From Prinia subflava (lineage: Eukaryota; Chordata; Aves; Passeriformes; Cisticolidae), in assembly GCF_021018805.1 (NCBI RefSeq), contig NC_086248.1:25800922-25864921 (forward strand): a DNA stretch of 64,000 bases, read 5' to 3'. A program made the position numbers and the translations under genes. How positions within the stretch are numbered: the first letter of the stretch is position 1; each line of letters opens with the position of its first letter. Of the stretch, positions 48,799-61,200 are shown piece after piece. A model generated the notes under the pieces. The model was not told where the DNA came from. It worked only from the letters and a program-made list of their open reading frames with translations, and did not search any database.

Positions 48799-49017
48799 CC
48801 TGCACATTTCAAAAAGGTCAGTCACCACCCTGCCCTGAGAGCTGGAACATGCCAACACATGTCACTCATCTGCACCAGGACGGTCCCTGGCACTGGTGGT
48901 AGCCCAAGCGCTGTCTTGAGACTGAGAAGGCAGCTCTTTGATGCTCGACTCCAGTAGTTTTGCTAGTGGCTGCAGACTGTGGAACTAGTGCAGGGGAACG
49001 TGTGCTGCTGCTTACAG
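48799..49017 (+). pseudogene. Truncated second copy of the RING/RS gene 5' flank (copy B)
   Basis: This segment matches copy A at 45857-46090, in the same orientation, starting at cctgcacat and ending at cttacag. After 49017 the sequence no longer matches the coding exon; 34 bp later an LTR begins (49052). On the left it abuts a CR1 tail (48668-48797). The simplest reading is a remnant of a second gene copy whose coding exon is gone. Identity looks like about three quarters by eye. Confidence 0.6.
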
Positions 49018-49051
49018 AAAGCTATAGGCAGTACAGGATTTTGTGACCAGC

Positions 49052-50117
49052 TGTATTAGATCTGCATGGCCTGCTTTTGGAAGTGGAGGGAGCTACAGGG
49101 GTGGCTCCTGTGAGAAGCTGCCAGAAGTTTCCTCAGTGTCTGGCAGAGTCAATTCCTCGTGGCTCCAAAGATAGACATGCTGCTGGCCAAGGTTGGGCCA
49201 ATTATAAATGGTAGTAATGCCTCTGTGGTAACATGTTTAATAATAAACAAAACAAAAATGGTAGGGCAGTTGTAACTGCAGCCAAAGAAGAGCAGAATGA
49301 GAACATGTGGGAAGAAGAACTATGCAGACACCAAGGTCAGTGAAGAAGGAAAGGGAGGAGATGCTTCAGGCACCACAGCCAAGATTCCTGTGCAGCTTGT
49401 GGTAAAAGGTCATGGTGAAGCAGGCTGTCCCACTGCAGCCTATGATGATCCATGGGGATGCAGAGATCCACCTGTAGCCCATGGAGGAGCCCCACACCAG
49501 AGCAGGTGGATGCCTCAGAGGAGGCTGTGACCACATGGAAGACCCAAAGTGAGAAGGACCCATGCTGGAGCAGCCTGTCCTTGAAGGACTGCACCTTGTG
49601 GAAGAGTGACCCATGCAGCAGCAGTTTGAGGGAGACTGTTGCCTGTGGGATGGACTCACATTGCAGCAGTTCAGAGAGTGCTGCTTCTTGTGAGATGGAC
49701 TCATGACGGAGAAGTTTGCAGAGAACTGTCTCCCAAGAGAGGCACCCATGGTGCTGCAGGGAAAGGACTCCTGTCCCTGAGCAGCGGGAAAAGCTATGGG
49801 TGATGAACTGAACATAATTCTCATTCCCTGTCTCCTTGTGCCACTGGGGTAACAGGTAGAGCTGGGAAGGAGGGGGGGCAGGGGTGGGAGGAAAATGTTT
49901 TTAGGGTTTTATTTTACTTCTTATTATCCTGCTCTGATTTTTTTAGCAGTAAATTCACTTTATATCTTGAAGTTGAGCCTGTTTTGCCTTTGATGGTAAT
50001 TGATGGGTGTTTTCTCACAGTCCTTATCTCAACCCACGAACCCTTCATTAAGTCTTCTCTCCTCTGGAGTGAGTGAGTGAGTGGCTTTCCTGGGTGCCTG
50101 GCATCCAGTCAGCATCA
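49052..50117 (+). mobile_element. Long solo LTR with perfect 6-bp target duplication
   Basis: A 1,066-bp element, TGTATTAGATC..cagcatca, flanked by ACCAGC at 49046-49051 and at 50118-50123. It shows the repeat-rich body known from avian ERV LTRs (repeated gatgcagagatcc, atgctggagcag and gaaggactg words). The tail gggttttattttacttctta is followed by ttatctcaacccacgaaccc. It has no reading frame for viral proteins. A 6-bp duplication points to an ERVK-like integrase. Confidence 0.85.
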
Positions 50118-50123
50118 ACCAGC

Positions 50124-52574
50124 TAGACCAGTGGAAATAGAACATCCATAATCAACAGCATTTCTCCACAGAGCACAAACACAAGGATCTCAATGGTACT
50201 TTTTCTGCACCACTGATTTTAGATAAAAAGTGAAAATATAACATTTCAAGACACTTGATGTATTTTGCACTCATTTTTGCTCTGAGCCAACCAGATTAAA
50301 TCAGGGAGACCCAGAGCTATTCAACTACCTCCTCCAGTATCAATCCTCAACCATGCCTCATTTTTGCCTTTTACCATTAACACAGTAATCTTGCCCTTGC
50401 TTCTGTATAATACACGACTCTCATCCCTCTTAATTGGAAGAAAACATACGTATTTCAGTCATGCAAAAAGAGGCTCCCATCAGAAAAGTATCAGAGACAA
50501 AAAGAAATTTCTATCTATATCTTTTTAGACACATTATTCCCTATGAAAATTTATCTAGACCTATCTCCAGATTTTGTGCTGTAATATTCTGGAAATATTG
50601 TCAGCCCATTTATGTGGTTTGTTTTTTTTTTGTTGTTTTGTTTTTTTTTTTTTTTTTGGTTTTTTTTTTTTTTTTTTTTGAGGGAGTAGGTTCTTTTTCC
50701 TTTATAGATTTATAAAATGGAAAGCTAGGTAAGTAGCTCTTTTTCAGTACTCTCTGCTTTACTCATACAGTGCCAATAAAAGGATGTTAATTACATTTCT
50801 CTTCAAAGTCCTTGACACCTATTGCAAAACTTCTCTAATGAATGTATTTTTTCTCTTAAAATTTGGCATCTCAGAGTAAAAACATCATTTTGCTACACTT
50901 AACAGTCATGTCAAAATTCTTCCAAAAATAATGTTCTTCTTGTCAGTCTGTCCAACCCACCAAAAAAATTAAATCTACACAACCCTTTCTACTGTCAACA
51001 TTTGCCTCCCACTTAAAAGAATTCTGCAGCCTATCTGGCTTTTCTTGCCTTTGCATTTGCAATACTGTCACTGCTTCAGTCAAGAACATGGGCTGCTGTT
51101 AACAGGGTCAAGCCCTCTTAAACAATCATATGTTTCTATTAATGGGAATGATTTCCAGAATGGGAGTATCACCAACTTCTTGAATCCATGTACTATTATG
51201 TATATCATCCTTATCCAGTACTCAAAGAAGTACACTTTCTCTGCAGGTTATGAAAGAATGTTTGAACTGCAAGAGGAAGAATGAGACAATGCCAGTGAAA
51301 AATAACAATCACTAAATCACTGACAGCTCTAATTTAGAGAGAGCATTTTTCATTTAAGGTTCATTAAAAAAATTAAACAGTTGTAACTCTGAATACCTAG
51401 AATGGTGTTAACAAAAAATCCCAGCATATTTTTAGAAAACAGAAAATACTGAAAACATACATGAAGGCTCATTTTCTGTCCAAGGCATTACAATTTAATT
51501 GAAAGCAGGGCTATTGGATTTTGAGTCAGGAAAAAAAAAACAAACAGATGGTACAATAGTTGAACAAATTAAAATGAAGTTAATTCTGGAGAAGGGAACA
51601 TCCTAAGAGTTTTCCAGTAACAAAAACAACATCCAAAGCCATATTGGTAATTTAAAAGTAAAAACATTGAGTGTCTATAAAGACAGTACAATCAGCCATG
51701 AGCACTGAAAAATTAGCCACTGGCTCACTATATTCACCCAAAATCACACTCATATATTGTATTAACAACATTCCTTTAGTTTATGTACACATACTCATTA
51801 AGTCACACAGCTAGCTGGGATGATTCAAGGAGGATAAGGGAATAATTCTTATTACATCAGACTCAAGTAAGGCAATACCTCTGCAAGTAATTAATTTAAT
51901 ACCTGTTAGATAACTGTGGGTCAGATCTACATGTTTATGTCATCTGTTTTAAACCAATATAAACTGAAGCTTTGTAACTGTATTAACTCAAGCTGAACCA
52001 CCTCTGCTCTCAAGCAAGAAAACTGGCTAGTAAAATAATGTTCAGAAAGAATTTTGAAAGACAAGTCAAAAAGGAATGACAGAGAAATGCAAAATCAGGC
52101 ACAGTTTGAGAAGGAACAAAAATGGGTATTTAGTGTTTCTCAGGAGGGGAAAGCATCTATTTGTCATGTTACAGACTGAAAAAAACCCCACTTTAATGTA
52201 TAGGATGTAATTATACAAGGGAACTACTGAAAGCATCCATATTGATAAAATCAAGTCTTTTACAGATTCTTCCCTTACGATTAGACTCCATCCCATAAGG
52301 CACTGAAGGTCTTTTCAATTTGGACACGTCTGAAAATACAGGGTCCATTAAAAGTTTAATTCATAATGCAGGTATTTTTTATCATTGGACTTTATGGCCA
52401 TTATCATCTATTAGGCTGCCTATTGTGTAGAACAGAGAAAACGTAGAAAAATGACTGTATCTTTTAGTAGGTACTCATTGGACTGCATGCATGTGTAACA
52501 CTGGGGCCAGACTTGCCCTCTCTTCCCCAAAACAGGAAAGACATCGACAAAGAGGAGCAAGGTCAGTGGAGGCC
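50124..52574. other. Intron, T-rich tract only
   Basis: AT-rich, no gene or mobile element recognised beyond the tract at 50621. Confidence 0.5.
50621..50681. repeat. Long T-rich tract with scattered G
   Basis: About 60 bases of T broken by single or double G. It produces a meaningless poly-Phe/Val frame. Confidence 0.9.
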
Positions 52575-52970
52575 ACTCATGGTGGTCAGAGATGGAGCAC
52601 CTGCCCTGTGAGAAGAGGCTGAGAGAACTGGGCCTGTTTATTGTGGTTGAGACAGCTCTGGGGGATCTAACAGCAATGCTGATGTTCCCACAGTCACGCT
52701 CTTCACAGGAGTGTGAAACGGGGACAACAGTAAACAGGGAAATGGTGAAAATAGAAAGGTTTGGGCTGTATATAAGGAAAAGTTTTCTCAACACAGTCCA
52801 GCAATGCTGCCCAGATATACCATCTCCTCCACTGGAGGATTTCACAATCCACCTGGAGAAATCCCTGAATAACCTGATCTAAACCCTTGGCTGGCCCTTC
52901 TTGGAGCAGGAGGTTGCACTAGAGATCTCCTGTGGTCCCTTGACATGTGAACTATCCTAGGATCCCATAC
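52575..52970 (+). mobile_element. CR1 LINE 3' end
   Basis: Begins near ggagcacctgccctgtgaga, continues with gctgagagaactgggcctgt and ggatttcacaatccacctgg, and ends tcttggagcaggaggttgc, then ctcctgtggtccc and ctaggatcccat. 5'-truncated and diverged. Confidence 0.88.
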
Positions 52971-54935
52971 ATGCAATAAGTTTCAAACTTATCCTCGTCT
53001 GTCAAATTTCTGGAACTTATCCAAAAGATTTAAATGTTATTGCTGAAAAGGTTAGAAGACAGAAACAGCATGATTGCATAAGCCCTATATCCTTAGCAAA
53101 CTTTTAAACAAAATTTACTAATCCAGGTGGATAGATAATTAAAGAGCTAAAGAACTTCGTATTTCTAATTAAATGAAAGCAAAAGAGAATTAACAAGAAA
53201 ACAAAGGAGAAAATTCAAGTGTGAAAAAACTTCAGATTTCTATCCCCTCTCTATACTGATAACTAAATTTTACTGCCTGGTTACTATGCTATACCCATCG
53301 CGTAATCAGCAGCTTGCAAAGGTATGCCACAGGGTAGTTTCATGTCCAAATTATACTACTGGTAGAAAAATAATTACCTAATATATCCATCTAATGGCCT
53401 ATGCCTAGATCAGCATAGATTAAAAGAACTATAAAGAGGATACTAATAGTGTTAAACAAGTAGAAAAGCCCTGAAATGGAAATATTAGTTCTTACTAAAT
53501 TTATGAACAACATTTGCTCAGATGCACACCTTTCCATGGAAAGTTTTAAGTCTGATTGCCAAGTAGTTCGTCAAGACAGTAGTCCATATAATCCCAGTTC
53601 AGTTGCTGAATACACTCCCACTATCATTGTTACTCTATCCCATGTAATTCTACATATATAGAAACTGCAATCACAAAAAAAACACCTATTTATGATGAAA
53701 TTTGCTGCAGGAAATTGATGGAGTCTTTCTCGCCTCAGTAAAATTAACTAACAGCAATCTAAAGGTCAGCATCAGCAAGTGCAGTATAAAGAAAAGATCT
53801 GGGATGCATTTTGAATGTGATGACGTACTAAATAAAGCTGCTGATAACATTTAAAGGGAGACAACAATGTTAGCTTCAAGATACAGGTTTTTTCTTGCTT
53901 TGGGGAAAAAAGGGACTATTATTAGGATTATAGAAGGACTGTTAAAGGAACTGAACAATTACAACATTGCTTAAGTATATTTTTTATCAAATTGTTAAAA
54001 AGAGAGCAAGCCACCGGGTAAGATTTTAAAGACTAAAGTTCTTTCAAAAGTGTCTTTGCTATCAAACATTCCTTTGGGGAGTTAACCTGCATAGACTGTG
54101 TTGGAAGTTTGTTGTTGGCAGCAGTTTTAAACTATGGTGTGCAGTTCACTAAATAGCTGTTCCCAGTACAGTTCTCCCTTCTTACCTCTTACCTTCGGAG
54201 CAGCTTAGACAATATGATGAAACTGTCACCAGCTGGATGAAAGGCAAACCTGAAAGTTGTTGGAATATTTTTTTTTTAATCCTGGGTTTCTTTCATCTGA
54301 GAATGAGACTACTCATAAAAAGAAGAAATAGAGAGCATGAAAATTTACTCAGAGAAGTAAAAAATAAAGCAAAAACCAACAAAAACATCACAAGTGTATT
54401 TATTTGTGAACATATCTCTAGGTGTCCTTGAATTTAACACCCTGGAAAATTGTGTTGCTATGACATGTAAGAAAAGGAAAGTAGCTTTTTGCCAAAGATT
54501 TTTGTAGTTTCTACAGTGTCAAAGTCCATTCAACAAAACACTTCAGGACATACTGAAGTGTTCTCACAGATTAAGCTGAAGAGAAAACATCAGTGCTGTG
54601 CTACATATTGTGTGGTGTGGAACAGATACGTAGGGGTGAAAGATGAAGCGATCAATGAAATTGCAGGCAAGTCCAGCAGTGACATATTCATTACCTATCC
54701 CTGACTATCTGAAAGCTGCTGGTATTCTTCAGTGGGTTGCTCTACTCAGCTGGAGTAACCAGCCAAAAGGAAGCTTTTCTGTCTCTTCACAGTTTCTGGG
54801 AAGTTTCTTTTACTCTCTTCAGTCCTAGAACTCATTAGTGATAATAATGTCTGCTATTCTGTCCTCAGAGCAAGAGAGAGAGATGAACCAGCAGGCATTT
54901 TTTTTCCTTTCTGCTCTTATTTAGCCGTTTTCAGA
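52971..54935. other. Intron, nothing recognised
   Basis: AT-rich; no element or coding signal is seen. Confidence 0.5.
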
Positions 54936-54941
54936 TTTTTC

Positions 54942-55277
54942 TGTACTGGGAGGTAGAACGGTGCTGCACAACTGAGATGGGACTTGAAGTTGTTTATTGT
55001 TCTCACAATTCAGTTTTATATACTGTTGCAGCCCCAAGCACCCACAGCCCTAGGCAATCATATCTTTAAGCAAGAATTTCCCACTAGTTGCAGAATCGGC
55101 CTATTTTTTGCATTAGTTAAAAGCCTTACAAAACCACATCGTTTCAAAAAGCTTGATAACTGCATATGCTGTACTTTCCCAGTTCTTCTTATATCCGTAG
55201 TCGCTTATCCCACAGCCTATATCTCACCAAGGCCAAGATATCATTAAGCTCCACTGTGCTCTCTGTTGTGTCCCCCA
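54942..55277 (-). mobile_element. Short solo LTR with TATA box and AATAAA
   Basis: On the minus strand this 336-bp element starts TGGGGGACACAAC and ends cctcccagtaca. TATATAAAA lies at the complement of 55014-55022 and AATAAA at the complement of 54993-54998. The order and spacing are those of a compact ERVK/alpharetrovirus-like LTR. Flanks are tttttc and tttttt, an imperfect duplication in a T run. Sense orientation to KHDRBS2. Confidence 0.75.
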
Positions 55278-55283
55278 TTTTTT

Positions 55284-58200
55284 CTCCCACAGAACAGCTG
55301 CAGAGTAAGACTGATGTCTAGAGGGTCACAATATTGAAAGCTATGAAAAGATGCTGTATACTGAAGTTAAGAAACAGTATTAAATTTTGCTTGAAGTTCA
55401 GGCTTCTCACTGGCCTCTCTTGATCCTCCAGTTATCACTACCACTAATGAGCTGATAATCTCTGCTTAGACAGCTATCCAAGTATTTGAATGGAGTCTAC
55501 AAACCACCAATTTAGTAGTTTTCATTTAGGATGCAACTTCGGATCTGGGCTCAGAAAGTCATCTGAAAGACTGACTCTTCTGAAGTTCAGAAGAGATGAT
55601 GATGAAACTCCAGGTAAATGCAAGGAATTTGTAGCTCAGAGACAGGAGAGATTTTAGTTTCAGAGTATGACCTTTGCTTCCTAGTGTGCTCTGTCAGCAA
55701 AGAATGGCTCTGACTGCTATACGGACAGGAAAATACTGAGTGTATTCATATAGATAAAACAAATAGTTATAAATAAAAACCTCAAACTTTTTATTCATAA
55801 CTGGTAAAAAAGCACAAAATGAAGGAAACAAAACATTCAGTACTGATAAGAAGGATTATGCCCACCTGTCTACAACCACATTCTCTTAAACACCCATTGT
55901 TTCATCAAGACTTCAGTTACAGGAAGGTTGCATCCAGGAGCTCATCAAGACTAGGTAGCCAACAAACATATTAAGCCAAATGTCAAATTTAATTATGTTC
56001 AGAGATTTACTGTATGTTATCAGGATTTCCTAGTTCATCCAAAGATCACACCATTTCCTATCACAATGGAAGATGACTCATCTGCTTCAGCTGCAGTACA
56101 TTTAAATTGATCTTACTTGAGACTGACAGCAACAAAGAGGAACTTTTTGACAAACTGGTATTTAAATTGAAGAACTAAACTAGTGATATCTGAATAGCAG
56201 AAAGGTATGTAAGCCTTCACTCACAAACTGGAAAGCACATCTTTGCTTTAAGCCTCCACTTGGAAGTCTTTACAAACAGATCCTTGCTGATCCAGAGGAT
56301 CAGCAGCGCACACTAAAAAGATGATCAACCTTCCTGGACTGCCTCTTCAGGATAAATTGTCAGCAATATCTAAAAATATATGGTTCATGCAGCAGTCTGA
56401 ATTAACACACTTGCAAATGTGCAGTGAAAACATAGGAAGTTGAAATTAAGAAAATGTGTAAAATTAAAGATATTTTCATAATCTGAGGAGGTTTTATTGC
56501 AGAGCCTCCCGTGGATTTTTCTGCATTTGATTTTTTTAATGATTTAACAGAACACACTCACGCTCACACCGCACTCAGTAGGTTTTCCTCACCCATACTG
56601 CACTTCAGGCCATGTCTGAGTACTGGCTGCTCACCTACTCATCTGCAGACGACAGGGACATGTGAACAAGGTATGCTTGGGCCTGTTCCATCTAATGAAA
56701 TAGCCATAACATAAGGATACAGAAACCAGTCCAGTAACCACGTCAGAAGTAGGAACAAGCTACATACCAGTTTTTGTTAAGTGACCCTGAGTATTCTTGG
56801 CTATGATTTATTTATGCAAGAAAGAGCTTTGTCAACTGAGGCAAGATTAGGGACATTCTTACAACTCCATATAAACCAAGCATCTGCAAACCATTCAACA
56901 AAAAGCAGGAAACCTCAGTCCTGCCTGGAAATAGGATACTCTATGGCAACCAAGGAAAATTCAAGTGAATTTGTATTCATAAGAAAGAAACCACATTAAC
57001 ATCAGGTAATATGATGTCATTACTCTGGGTTATTTGACACAAGGAATTAAAACTCATCCTAGAGTGGTATCACAACTGATACTCTGGCAAACAAGATGTA
57101 TGTTTTTCATAGATTTGTCACATTGCCTTAAGAATACTTTTTTTCCTTTTCCAAGCCACAACACTAAATTAAAACATACTGATGTCAAGGAGACTTGTTT
57201 CATTTCCTGCAAATATCCTTTGATTCCTCCAACAACATTTCTAGAAATCAATTTTAAAAGGTGAAGAAGACATGTTTGAACCAGTCTGTAACCCACTTCA
57301 TCAAAGCCTGTTATCTTGTCAAGCGGGAAAAAAGTGGCCCAGGATAATGTTTTCAAATAATACGAGTACAGTGTATGCTCATGATATATATCTAAAAATC
57401 AGTGATGAGAAGCATCCCTTTCTTCTCCACCAGATCTTTTGCTTCTTACTCAGTTGAAAAAAAAAAAGAAAAGAAGTATCACAGATGGGATCACTAACAA
57501 ATACCAGTTATATGAAACGGAATCCAAGTCAGCAGGAGTGCTGCCAGGAAACAAGCAACCTGAGAAGCTCCCAATAACAGTGAAACCTGCTTGTGATGAA
57601 CCTACACAACTGCTTGTTACAGTCCAAGAGTCAGTTTGTATCTTACTGGGCCCTTACACAAGTGGATATCCATAAATGATATCTAGGCATAATATTCCTA
57701 AGCTGGCTAGAAGACCCCACACTGGCCTAAATGGCCAAATATCATTTTTTCACCTTGTCAAAAACATGCATTTCTTTTTGTTAATGCCGAAGTCCTGCAG
57801 TTGTAACAGCAACGTATCATAAACCCAAATGTATTCTCAGCTCCCACAAGTGGCTTTTCATCATTAGAAGTCAAAGCAATGGCACCCACTTTCAAGGCAG
57901 TTCCTAGTTCAAGGCATAGAAAAACTGGCATAAAAGTCTGTTCAGACTCAAGAGTTCACTCCTCAGGCCCAGTGCACTTCGCTGTATTGTCAGAGTGGAA
58001 AAGACTGGAATCAGTTCCATGGGAGACAGCAGTTTTTCCAGGAACCAGCATTTCCAGAAGACTAAGAGTATTATGACTCTTTTCCAAACACCTGACTCCA
58101 GGCATCGTTTTTACCTTGTCACTATGACAAAACATTAAGAAGACAGTAACTAATGAATTTCTACTTCCTATAAATTTGAAATTAGCTGACATGTTTAGAA

Positions 58201-58574
58201 AATACTGGGGAAAAAGAGCCTGGCAGAGAAATAGACCATTTAATTGCATAAACTAATTGTACTTCCTTGGAAAATTTTTCTTAAGATTACCATAAAAGTC
58301 ATCTCAGTACTCATTTTGCCCTCTGATTTGTGAACACCCAATACATGAAAAATGCAGAAGTACAGATTACATGACTGAGAGGGAACATAATAAAATCATT
58401 TTTGACTTAGCAGCCTATAGCTGCCACTATGCAGGCTCTTCATTACTCTCCTCCTTACTAGCATATCTATCACTAAACTGTTTAGGAAATACTGTACTGC
58501 AGACCAGTAACGCACTATGAACCCAATAAATACTTGTGCAGAGCAGGATAAAGAACTACAATCTAATTCTGGAA
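55284..58574. other. Intron, one weak open frame
   Basis: The plus frame 57439-57675 ends in a fairly protein-like stretch (VKPACDEPTQLLVTVQES). It starts in a poly-Lys run and lacks clear splice sites, so it is not called as a gene. Confidence 0.45.
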
Positions 58575-58990
58575 ATGAATTTGGAGCACCAGTCTTATGA
58601 GGAGCATCTGAGGTACCTGGGGTTGTTTAGCCTAGAGAAAAGGAGAACCAGCGAAGACTTTATTGCTCTCTATTACCACCTGAACAGAGGGTGTACACAG
58701 GCATGTGTCCATCTCTTTTCCCATGTAACAACAGATAGGACAAGATATTTTGCCTGGGGGGGTTTAGATTCACTATGAGGAAAAATGTCTTCACTGAAAG
58801 GGTGGTGAAGCATTGGAACAGACTGCCCAGGGAAGTGGTGAAGTAATCATCCCTGAAGTGTTCAAAAAGACATAGTTTTTGGTACTTAGGGACATGGTGT
58901 AGTAGTAGACTTGGCATGCTGGTTAACACACTCGATCTTAGAATCACAGAATAACTAAGGCTGGGAAGACCTCCATGATTCTAAGTAAAC
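58575..58990 (+). mobile_element. CR1 LINE 3' end
   Basis: The blocks tggagcaccagtcttatgag, gtttagcctagagaaaagg, agattcactatgaggaaaaa, ggtggtgaagcattggaaca and ctgcccagggaagtggtgaa appear in CR1 order. A terminus with ggctgggaagacctccatga follows. Confidence 0.9.
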
Positions 58991-60177
58991 AGAGACATTA
59001 AATATCCTTTAATAAGTACCTTTTTGCTTGTTTTGTTCACCGGTTTGAATGTTGGTTAGTCTTGTTACCCAGAAAGCCATACAAATTTGGTGTATGCCCT
59101 GCTTTTGTGTGGGAGCAATCTGTTCCTTCCAGAAAGGTAACTGGCACACAGGCCTTGATTCTGAGTGCGAAAAGAGCAACTGCCTTACTTAGACTCATCA
59201 AGCAAACAGAAATGTCCCTGATACTCTTGTGTATCTGGGAACACCTTTTTCTTCTTTCCTGTCTCCCACTTTATATATCACCTCCACAATTTACCTCACT
59301 GTTCATTAATGGGCCTATAAAAAGCTTCTCCTAAGGAGCCCTTTTTTCCCAGCTCTGGTGAAACAGTAGTGAGATCTCTAAGACCGGCCCCATTTGAGAA
59401 CTGTCCTGCTTCACAACAAGTATCCTAATTAATCATGTCCAGATGAAAGTGCTTATGCTGCTGCAGATTAGGTATCACAAATTATTTTAAAAAGAGGCAA
59501 AAATACAAGTCACAATGAAAACATTAAAAGAAAATTTCTCAGTTTGTCTGAAGTTTGTCTCAGACTAACAAGCCTTTTCATCTGGTTATATGTCTCTTGC
59601 CAACCATCTCAGCAGCTGGTAAAAAAAAAAATCTGTCAATTTGTGCCTAAGGGAGTACAGGGCAAAGAAAGAACTTGGACAAACCCACACTGATTCAAGC
59701 ATGCTGAAGGGTTTGTCAGCTGCCTTGATTAGCCCAGGAAACAGCCTCTCAGGTTCAGAAAATGCCACGGGCTCATTCTCAAAGAAGAAAATTTCCAGGA
59801 GTACACCGCGTTGCAAGACAATCTGTTCCACTGCAAAACAGGTCTGCTCAGGCTCAACCCAACACAAGAACTGCAACTTGATGCTGAGCTAATAAGGAAT
59901 TTGGTATTTTTGTGGAAGTGCTTATTTTCTCAACAAATTTTAACCATTTCATACAAAAAATACCCCATCATGTCTTGCTATGTATAATGCTGGGGTGTTT
60001 TTAATGCTGAAGTTTTTTAAGGCTGAAAAAAATCCTATAGCTTTCTCTGGTTTAGGATGGATGCCATCAATAGCAAGAGCTGATGGCAGTGACATATTTA
60101 TCATTTCAATTTTATGGAGTAATGAAAAGACAGATTTTTGTTTCAGTCAGAAAATACGCAGCACTCTTAGTAGTGGC
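58991..60177. other. Intron between two CR1 copies
   Basis: Nothing recognised; several short frames without support. Confidence 0.5.
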
Positions 60178-60475
60178 GAGAATCATAGAATGTTAAAGGT
60201 TGGAAGGGACCTTAAAGATCACGTTGTTCCAGCATCCCTGCCAGGGGCAGGGACACCTTCCACAAGACCGGGTTGCTCAGAGCCCCATCCAGCCTGGCCT
60301 TGCACATTTCCAGGGATGGTGCATCCACAACTTCTCTCGGTAACCTGGGCCAGTGCCTCACCACCCTCATCCTCAGTAAAGAATTTCTTCCTTATACATT
60401 ATTCAAACCTACTCTCTTTCAGTTTGAAGCCATTGCCCCTTGTCCTGTCACTACATGCTCTTGTAAGAGAGGTAA
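60178..60475 (-). mobile_element. CR1 LINE 3' end, reverse orientation
   Basis: Starts gagaatcatagaatgtt, then ggttggaagggacctt, and runs through gttgctcagagccccatcc to gccccttgtcctgtcacta. Well preserved, so among the younger copies here. The long open frame across it is chance read-through. Confidence 0.95.
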
Positions 60476-61075
60476 AATTGTTGATAATTACTGGGGCATG
60501 TCAGCCGACACAGATTCATAGCTACCCAGCTGTGAATATTAATGTCCATTTTAGAAGTATTTGTTTAAAAGTGTGCCTCAAGAAAGGACATGGGTCTTTT
60601 CATACATCTACAAAAACAGCAAGTGCAAACAATTTCAAAAGAAAAGTAACTAAATAATTAAAACATTAAGCAAACAAAAAAGAGGGAAATAACAGATAAG
60701 AAACAGAAATTTTTATCTGCACTTTTTATTTTGTTCTATTTTTTCCGAAACCTACAATGGATTATACTCTTTCTTAGCTGAAAAATTTTGCTTTCTGGAA
60801 TTTAGCTAAATGTAAGTATTGTGACTGCCTCCAAAATATTGTACAAAACATGGCATTAGACACTATAGATACAGCTTGTTTTCCATTATAAAGTATCTTC
60901 TAGAAAAGGAGTAAGCCAGAATGAAGATAGAAAGCAAGGCATCTAAAAATGTGGAGAGAAAATGTGTCCAGAAGTACCAAAAAATGGTATTTGAGCAATG
61001 AACATACACCTACAGTACTACAGTTAGAAGGAAGAAGAGGTCCAGTCTTACTGCGTTTGTAAACTTATTACAGTA

Positions 61076-61200
61076 TTTATTGAGTTTGCACAGCCAGGTT
61101 TAGGTGGCAGGGGGACTACAGGGGTGGCTTCTGTGAGAAACTGCCAGAAGCTTCCATGTCCAGCAGAGGCAATCCCAGCCAGCTCTAGCAAACATTACCA
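61076..61200 (+). mobile_element. LTR fragment related to the 49 kb LTR
   Basis: The words cagggggactacaggggtgg, tctgtgagaaactgccagaa and gcttccatgtccagcagagg parallel the first 130 bp of the LTR at 49052 in the same orientation. The rest of the element is absent. Confidence 0.75.

Noticed and set aside
49297..49824. Frames within the long LTR, including a Ser/His-rich minus-strand one
   Set aside because: The LTR body is internally repetitive, which keeps frames open. None resembles gag, pol or env.
50434..50715. Frame ending in poly-Phe/Val
   Set aside because: Produced by the T/G tract at 50621-50681; no domain.
57439..57675. 78-codon plus-strand frame with a protein-like end
   Set aside because: It starts in a poly-Lys run from an A tract. 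No convincing acceptor or donor pair, and no family was recognised.
59980..60657. 225-codon plus-strand open frame
   Set aside because: More than 40 percent lies over a reversed CR1 tail. The frame runs across the CR1 boundary into plain intron, so it is chance read-through.
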